DNA of 64,000 bases, taken from positions 3,551,893 to 3,615,892 of the forward strand of contig JAVLUZ010000223.1 of assembly GCA_036768485.1 (NCBI GenBank), in the 5' to 3' direction. Positions 58,511-64,000 of this stretch are shown here, piece by piece (positions within the stretch are counted from its first letter, which is position 1; every line of letters starts with the position of its first letter). The stretch comes from Mermis nigrescens. Its lineage: Eukaryota; Nematoda; Enoplea; Mermithida; Mermithidae. A program made the position numbers and the translations under genes. The notes under the pieces are model-generated. The model was not told where the DNA came from, ran no database searches, and saw only the letters and a list, made by a program, of their open reading frames with translations.

Positions 58511-58735
58511 TTGCTGGACAGTGGAGCCTTGGTTCTGGGCAAGGCCCCTAAAGTGCCCACTATGCCGTCCTCTGGCGACAGCAAACCAGTCGTTCAACAA
58601 ATACAGCCACTGCAAACTGAGTGCAATCAACAAGCACCCACTCATTATATGGCCACATTTCAGAGGAGTCATGTGGATCATCCTGTCCTGACCCCGTTGC
58701 AACACAGCTCTTGCTGTGATGACCAAAGAGAGTGA
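58511..58735 (+). pseudogene. Possible aspartic protease motif
   Basis: LLDSGA at 58511-58528 matches the active-site L(L/V)D(S/T)GA of retropepsins, and it lies 0.3 kb after the zinc knuckle, where protease belongs. The flanking residues do not give a clear flap motif, and other frames overlap, so a chance match is possible. Confidence 0.4.
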
Positions 58736-59036
58736 GGACAAAACAGCCATCCTTATGCTCACTAAGTTAGAAAATGACATTCTGGTAGTGGAAGGGAAGG
58801 CCATGAGCACCCAAAACCCAGAAGAGCAGAAAAAGTTGCAACCCCATGCTGCGCTCATGTGGCAGCAATATAATCAGAAAAGTTATTTATTTAAATTTTT
58901 TCTATTTTTCTTTGCATTTATGCAAAATTTTACATCTTTACATATTTTTAGCAAGTGATGCTCAGCCGCAAAAGCCGAATCAAGACCAAACCAACAACAA
59001 AGAGGTACCTATGGCAATATAAAGATTGATTTACAT
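58736..59036 (+). pseudogene. Unassigned part of the retroelement
   Basis: An 80-codon frame at 58716-58958 contains KLENDILVVEGKAM and NPEEQKKLQPHAALMWQ, then a phenylalanine-rich run. Not identifiable; perhaps the edge of the deletion that removed pol. Confidence 0.35.
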
Positions 59037-59512
59037 ATGATTAATCATGTAAAATCAATGTTTGTTCCCTTTAACAAAGGATTTTTAATTTTTGTTATTT
59101 TTATAACATATACACTCAATGCAACTTATGCACAATATCAGGAGTATTGAGCTTCCCAAATGGGACATGCTTTGGAAATACCCCATTGTATTTCTTGTAG
59201 CCCTTCAGAAAAAATCGGAGATGCACCTATAAAGATTAATGTGACTGTCTTCCTCCCCGGACTGACCTTCAGACAGCAAACACATTGAAATGCATGATTA
59301 GAAAAAGAACAATTTGTTCAAATACTGGTATTTTTGGCTCAAAAGGAATAATTGCTGATTCAGTTAACACTGAAAATGTTCCTGCTTATTTATGCCAACA
59401 TGTTTTAAAAACCAGAATTTATCAAAACCAGACTTTAAAGCTAATGAAACCTGAAGTTTGGTCTACCAATAATACACTACACGGTAAAAAATCATTTGTA
59501 GAATCAACATAA
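59037..59512 (+). pseudogene. Possible Env-like (surface glycoprotein) segment
   Basis: At 59037 an ATG opens a short frame with a strongly hydrophobic stretch ending ATYA, like a signal peptide with cleavage site, and stops at 59150. Two further open pieces (about 59151-59281 and 59285-59512, in different frames) contain N-x-T/S sites and several cysteines (INVTVFLPG, RTICSNTGIFG, YLCQHVLK). Position at the 3' end of the element fits an envelope-type gene. Broken at least twice. Tentative; no fusion peptide or transmembrane anchor seen. Confidence 0.35.
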
Positions 59513-59584
59513 AGTTCTTATGTGTAACTTGCTGGCCATAAAAAATTTTAGTATAGCTACAAAAAATTTTTATGTTGATTCTAC
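59498..59584. repeat. Perfect 16-bp inverted repeat and related direct motifs
   Basis: GTAGAATCAACATAAA (59498-59513) and TTTATGTTGATTCTAC (59569-59584) are perfect inverses 55 bp apart. Variants of the right arm recur at about 59610 (CTTTTAAGTTGATCC), 59648 (CTTTATGTTGACATCC) and 59695 (CTTTTATGTCAATCCTAC). Confidence 0.8.
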
Positions 59585-59739
59585 AAAAATGCACATGGTT
59601 TGAACAAAAACTTTTAAGTTGATCCGTCACATTATTGACCTAAAAGCTTTATGTTGACATCCATCCATAAACGTCATATTGGTAAACCTAAAACTTTTAT
59701 GTCAATCCTACACGCATACACCTGGTTTTTAAGGCATCT

Positions 59740-60490
59740 AGTGAATCCTATATTTGACATGTCTAACAAGCGTTCTTTATTGCAACTGTGTTTTGCGAAA
59801 ATGCAGCTTATCAATTGATAACAGTCTACCTGCACTTGACTGGAGACGGATCATGTCATGTACGAAAACGCAATCTAAAACTTCCAGCTAATACATTTGT
59901 ACAATTAAGTAAATACCGTATATGATCTGACAATAAGCCCAAAGGTTTTAGCAGTAATGTTCAATAATGTGCTTGATAAAGAATTATTTTTAAGCAATTT
60001 GGTACAAATATTATCAAAATGACTTATTTACAGATTTACATGAGGATGAAGAGAAAAGAGTTACCTAATAAACCAAAAATATAAGCTGAACAAGTCGAAG
60101 AATTTTGCAATTTATTGTTCTAAGACTTGGATATAATAATAGAATAAAAAGAAACCAAAATTTTAAAGAAATTATCAGGCACACATTCAAAAATTAAGTG
60201 TAACTGAAAGCTTTCTGGCTGAAAAATGACAAATTTAAATGTGTTAGCCTCCTTCATACATGACACAAGCGCCAAAAGAACAGTTTGACTATAAAATGGG
60301 TACATATGGCAAAAATGTTTGGTTGTAAAAGACATAATAAAGCTGAGCAAACTTTCATATAAGACACAAGGTCATAAAAATGAGGATGCGTTGCATTAAG
60401 GTCGACAGGATAAAAACTAGACAAAGACATTAATATGAAAATCATAAAAGGAACGGGCGTACCACAGATGGTGCATGAAGAAGTTCTGAC
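59740..60490. other. AT-rich stretch, nothing recognised
   Basis: Overlapping minus-strand frames near 60120-60350 have no domain. Confidence 0.4.
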
Positions 60491-60496
60491 CATAGG

Positions 60497-60772
60497 TGAG
60501 CAGTAGATAAATTCTGGGGGTCCATCCGATGGTACAAAATTGCTAAAAATAATGCCTAAATTCAATGTCAATTTGGAGGTCCGCCTGGCTCTCAGGGGTG
60601 GGGCAGACCTGTGCGCCCATGTGCAGTTCTTGGGGTATATGTTCCCAGAAGTTGAAAACCCCCACAGATTACTGTAGACCCCCAAAATTATATTTTTTGT
60701 AACATTTTTGACAATTTTTGGAAATTTCGCCCTCCCAGAATGTTCTTGCTGCCCATGTATAGTGCTGAGCTG
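60497..60772. mobile_element. Composite remnant of M1-type hAT MITE
   Basis: Starts CCATAGGTGAGCAG and ends TGCTGCCCATGTATAG, both M1-like, with AAATTCTGGGGGTC and AGAAGTTGAAAACCCCC inside, but the middle is rearranged and the flanks do not give a convincing duplication. Confidence 0.6.
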
Positions 60773-60789
60773 ACCATACATAGATGTGT

Positions 60790-61040
60790 AGAATGGCCGA
60801 TCCACATAGGAGGGGTCGAAAATTGAGCATTTTTGGGCCAGAATAACCTTAAAAATTGATATGAATGGTAAAAAAGCGTTAAAACTACGCTATTCCAGTT
60901 TCCAGTCATTTTCAATCACTTTTGAAGAAAATTTTCAGTATTGATCCATTTTTTACCTTCATTTGATCACATTTTTCCCCACAAGATTTTTTAGTTTTTT
61001 CTATTCTGAGTTTCTAGACCCTGCTTACATCCACGTCTGG
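60790..61040 (+). repeat. Dispersed repeat, second copy
   Basis: Partner of 300-620: ATGGCCGATC, GTCGAAAATTGAGCATTTTT, ACTACG.T.TT.CA, TTTTACCTTCAT. Confidence 0.6.
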
Positions 61041-61399
61041 TACTGACATGTCACCTGATATTAAATGAAATTTTAGCGCTTTGTTTCCTAAATTTTCTTC
61101 GGACCTTTTAATCATTATTGGTTTCCAAATTGACTTCTTCAGATAAATTTTTAATTTGTCAATCAGCTTTCACAATAATAAACAAAAAATGCAATGAATA
61201 GCAAAAGATTCAATTTCATTATTCCTTTAAATAATTCCCTAAATGTGAAGGCAAGCAAGTTAACTAACTTACATTAAAATGATGCATACATGTGTAAGCA
61301 CGCCCATCTTGACAAAAAGAGAAATCATACATGGTTCTTAGTACAGTAGCGGATCCAGGATTGATAGCCAAATAGTAAAAAATTGGTCCAAAATCTGCG
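61041..61399. other. AT-rich stretch, nothing recognised
   Basis: No supported feature. Confidence 0.4.
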
Positions 61400-61407
61400 G
61401 TTGGCAC

Positions 61408-61706
61408 TATAGGTGGGCAGCAACGAAATTCTGAGGGTGGGGGGTGGAAAAATTATGGGGGGCAGAAATATTTCTGGGATGGGGGTGGAAAAATTTTTGA
61501 AGGTAAAAAATGATCTTAAAAGTGGTCGTTTAGCGAAAAAACACAATTTTTTGACGTTTCTCATTGAGCACTATCCAATGGCATCAAAAAATTGCTAAAA
61601 AAGCAACAAAAATTTCAAAAATTGAATTCTGGGGGTATTTTGATTTCTGGGGAAGTGTTTCAACTTATGGGGGTGCATACCCCCAAACCCCCATCGACCA
61701 CATCTG
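61408..61706 (-). mobile_element. Family M1 hAT-type MITE, 299 bp, inverted
   Basis: Flanks GTTGGCAC (61400-61407) and GTTGGCAT (61707-61714) match 7 of 8. Ends TATAGGTGGGCAGC and CGACCACATCTG. It keeps the GAGCACTATCCAATGGCATC and GAATTCTGGGGGTATTTTG cores. Confidence 0.88.
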
Positions 61707-61714
61707 GTTGGCAT

Positions 61715-62700
61715 GCAAAATGTATTTCTTTGACGTAATTTTGTTGTTTGCTTTCATTCAGAATCATTTTTTAGTTGAGGATTTTTCCCATAATTCAGAA
61801 TTTTTGGTATTTTGCATGACAAATCTCGCCTAAATTTAACAGTTTTCTGGCGCGAAGCGCTGAAAAGTTTCTGAAATAGATTCAGATTGTAGATTGACGC
61901 TTGGAAACTGAATTAAACTTTAAACTATATCTGACGCAAAACGGCTCTAATAAAAGAAATGACATTAATATTTAGAAGAAAATAATTTTTGATCAAAAAT
62001 CTCTACAAGATATATATGTACACAATCTCAAAAAGCATGTTGGGTCAAGGGAAGAGGCGGCTGCTCCATCTTAAATCCGCCTCTGACTAATAAGCATTAG
62101 CCCTGCTAATACCATGGGTTGAGCATATCTTAATCTCCCATGGGTTAGAACTCAGTTCATACTCAAATTATGCAATAAAAGTATACAATTCTGAAAGCTC
62201 TCAGTACGCTGAGCACAAAAATATACCTTGTTTTTCATAATTTTTAGTTTTACTGCTAAAAATAAGGGATGAAAATCTTTGGAAATACAATATGGCAGCA
62301 AGTCACGTGACTACAAATCAATAACATTGGCACCACAGACCCACTGAGTGGAATATTTTATCGCGACCGCTCCATCAGAGTTCTAGTATTGCATAGATGG
62401 TACCTATGTAAACGTGCGTGCATAACTACCAATCTAGCAACACTGCTTACTTATTGTTTATAAAGCGCTACAGTAATTAGTTTAGGAACAAAAATATCAC
62501 TACATGCGGATCAGCTCAATCAAAAGCAAAAAATATCGAAATTCTCAAAAACTGAATGGAATTGCTTTCCTGGCGCTTGAAAAAAACAATTCTACGGCCA
62601 AAAAAATGGAATATTTTCAATTTCAGCTCATAAGACCCTAAATTCGCCAAGAAAACGTGAAAAAACTGCCGCACTAGAACGGCGTTACTACCCATAGTAT
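61715..62700. other. AT-rich stretch, nothing recognised
   Basis: A minus-strand frame of 113 codons (62516-62857) ends here; its N-terminal half could be coding (KAGLLDKKSSVKVSTFVNAI) but the remainder is low quality. Confidence 0.35.
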
Positions 62701-62853
62701 TACTAGGGTTAATTGCATTCACAAATGTCGACACTTTGACAGAAGACTTTTTATCCAATAAGCCAGCCTTAACAATTGAACGCTGCAGAAACTCTAAGGT
62801 CAGTGGCGCGGAATATTGGAGATCAAAAATGTAAAGGTAGGCTATCAAAAACA

Positions 62854-63003
62854 TCATTGCTTCTGCGAATTCGCCTCATTCTCCATCAAGATTTCTTTTT
62901 CGACGACAATGCAAAGGCGCGATTGTTCACCCTTTATGACTACAATGAATATGCCAACATCAGTGTCGTCTGTCGGAACAATCTGATTCAGCAGTGTGCC
63001 TTG
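62854..63003 (-). CDS. Possible terminal exon of an unknown gene
   Basis: On the minus strand a textbook acceptor TTGCTTTTTTCAG| precedes 49 open codons (VPTDDTDVGIFIVVIKG, then QSRLCIVVEKE) and a TGA. Base composition is more balanced than the surroundings. However, the plus strand is also open across 62776-63063 (95 codons with DDNAKARLFTLYDYNEYAN). I cannot decide between them or identify either product. Confidence 0.25.
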   Translation of the reverse strand, partial: QGTLLNQIVPTDDTDVGIFIVVIKGEQSRLCIVVEKEILMENEANSQKQ

Positions 63004-63063
63004 CTGAAAAAAGCAATGCTAAATAAATGCCTTTATGGTTACTTAAATAAGCTTAAGAATTAA

Positions 63064-63465
63064 TTCATTAGTCTCCTCAACAGAATGTGCTTGATTTGTA
63101 GTGTGTAACATTGCATGCTTATGAGAGAGTTGGTGTTTTCAGATCAACAGATAGGAAAAAACAAGATATGGCCGAAGATTGCTTAAAAATATATATGGTT
63201 CAACTAGTGAAAAAATTGAAAAAATAGCTTTTCTGCAAATTGACTGAAATTCACCGAAAAGTGTCAATTCATATCGCTTCAATTCTTATCATGCATTAAT
63301 TTCTAGACATTAGGTAAAGCAGACCGTATCACAGAATTTGATACTACTGAAAGTCAAGAAGCAAGTAACTTTGACAGGATATTAGCATTTGTAAGCTGTA
63401 TTCCCACCATTATACTCAAAAAGCAAAGCTCATTTCAGTATAAATTACAATAAAAAAGGCAGAAG
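63064..63465. other. AT-rich stretch, nothing recognised
   Basis: No supported feature. Confidence 0.4.
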
Positions 63466-63469
63466 GCAC

Positions 63470-63564
63470 TTAAAAATGGGCATACCACAATGTATAAGGT
63501 CATTTTTTGACCCTCCAAAAATCTTGCACCCCCTCCCCAGAATTTTCTTTGCTGCCCACATATG
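63470..63564 (+). mobile_element. Family M1 MITE, right-end fragment
   Basis: Matches the last third of M1 (CATACCAC, AAGGTCATTTTTTGACC, CTTGCACCCCCTCCCCAGAA) and ends GCTGCCCACATATG. The 5' two-thirds are missing. Confidence 0.8.
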
Positions 63565-63574
63565 CTCTCCTTGT

Positions 63575-63889
63575 CACACTTGGGCGTGGGGGTTTGAGAA
63601 GTATGCACCCCCTAGGCCACATATCCCTGCAGTGCTGCCGCGATGAGCACTGCTGGTGTTGGCTTGGGCAGCTGTTCGATAGCTGGGCTGTGTAAGGTTG
63701 GAATACCCCCCAGAATTCAATTTTTGAAATTTTTTGCTTTTTTAGCAATTTCTTGATGCCATTGGATAGTGCTCAACGAGAAACGTCGAAAAATTGTGTT
63801 GTTTTCACCATACGACCACTTTTAAGACCATTTTTTGACCTTTAAAAATTTTTTCACCCCCTCCAGAATTTTGGTGCTGCCCACCAATG
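63575..63889 (+). mobile_element. Family M1 hAT-type MITE, 315 bp, 10 bp after another copy
   Basis: Ends CACACTTGGGCG and CCCACCAATG with flanks CTCCTTGT (63567-63574) and CTCCTCAT (63890-63897), 6 of 8. It contains an unusual ~90-bp internal insert (63617-63700, including GCAGTGCTGCCGCGATGAGC) not seen in other copies. Confidence 0.85.
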
Positions 63890-64000
63890 CTCCTCATCCC
63901 TTCTTAAAGGTGGAATTTTGTAATTCTGTGTATGTAGGCATGGTGTAGGGCTTAATTAGACCCCATAAGAATTCAAAAACCCTCTGAGGAATACGATAGA
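63890..64000. other. Window end, nothing recognised
   Basis: No supported feature. Confidence 0.4.

Larger units (their letters stand above)
55857..59512 (+). mobile_element. Decayed LTR retroelement (Gypsy-type) with Gag, possible protease and Env-like pieces
   Basis: A candidate LTR, a primer-binding site, a Gag region with zinc knuckle, a protease-like motif and a possible envelope-type segment occur in the order expected of an env-bearing Gypsy element. RT, RNase H and integrase are missing between the protease motif and the Env-like part, so there is a large internal deletion. No 3' LTR found. Every frame is broken by stops, frameshifts or the MITE at 57181-57744. Not functional. Confidence 0.65.

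Overview
This window reads as gene-poor, AT-rich nuclear DNA from an animal, most likely an invertebrate; I cannot name the species. The reasons are the absence of operons, very short and broken reading frames, Pol III-type internal promoters, splice-site-bounded open stretches, LTR and LINE remnants, and many small DNA transposons. I find no intact host gene. The best host candidates are two in-phase exon-like stretches on the minus strand at 10540-10647 and 11349-11477. Almost everything else is mobile or repetitive DNA in several nested layers.

Layout. 1-9700: ordinary AT-rich sequence with a ~21-bp minisatellite (1815-2146) and a 535-bp tandem duplication carrying a retroelement integrase C-terminus (2987-4045). 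9709-10335: five copies of a 121-bp satellite. 12084-22855: a composite repeat field. It holds long (TA)n tracts, foldback-type elements whose inverted ends are arrays of an 18-bp unit, a Harbinger-like element with TTA duplications (16066-17650), and a hAT-like element with perfect 17-bp ends and a perfect 8-bp duplication (17859-20838) that contains a complete foldback element. 22857-25250: a ~2.4-kb field of degenerate tandem units rich in TTTACAC/GTGTAAA. 25627-34387: small DNA transposons around a structurally complete but coding-decayed LTR retrotransposon (28127-32785; two 612-bp LTRs, tRNA-Gln-like primer site, polypurine tract, 4-bp duplication).

35500-38960 and 52180-55640 are two inverted copies of one ~3.4-kb element with non-LTR reverse transcriptase remnants. 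Each copy carries a different DNA transposon where the other shows the empty site, which proves the insertions. 41340-42019 is a mosaic of (CG), (TA) and (TG) repeats with two very long alternating purine-pyrimidine tracts. 43437-48393 is a ~5-kb imperfect inverted repeat; its centre holds a tandem array (177-bp unit) of tRNA-like genes, each followed by a T-run. 48458-49379 is a second, unrelated foldback-like element. 55857-59512 is a decayed LTR element with LTR, primer site, Gag with a zinc knuckle, a possible protease motif and a possible Env-like segment. Its Gag frame is split at a TTAA by a 564-bp piggyBac-like MITE.

One hAT-type MITE family (ends CAYA..TGGGC, 8-bp duplications) recurs at least eight times, on both strands and often nested in other elements, so it was among the later families to be active. 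The genes here do not form a pathway; the biology is the insertion history. All family calls come from reading motifs, termini and duplications by eye.
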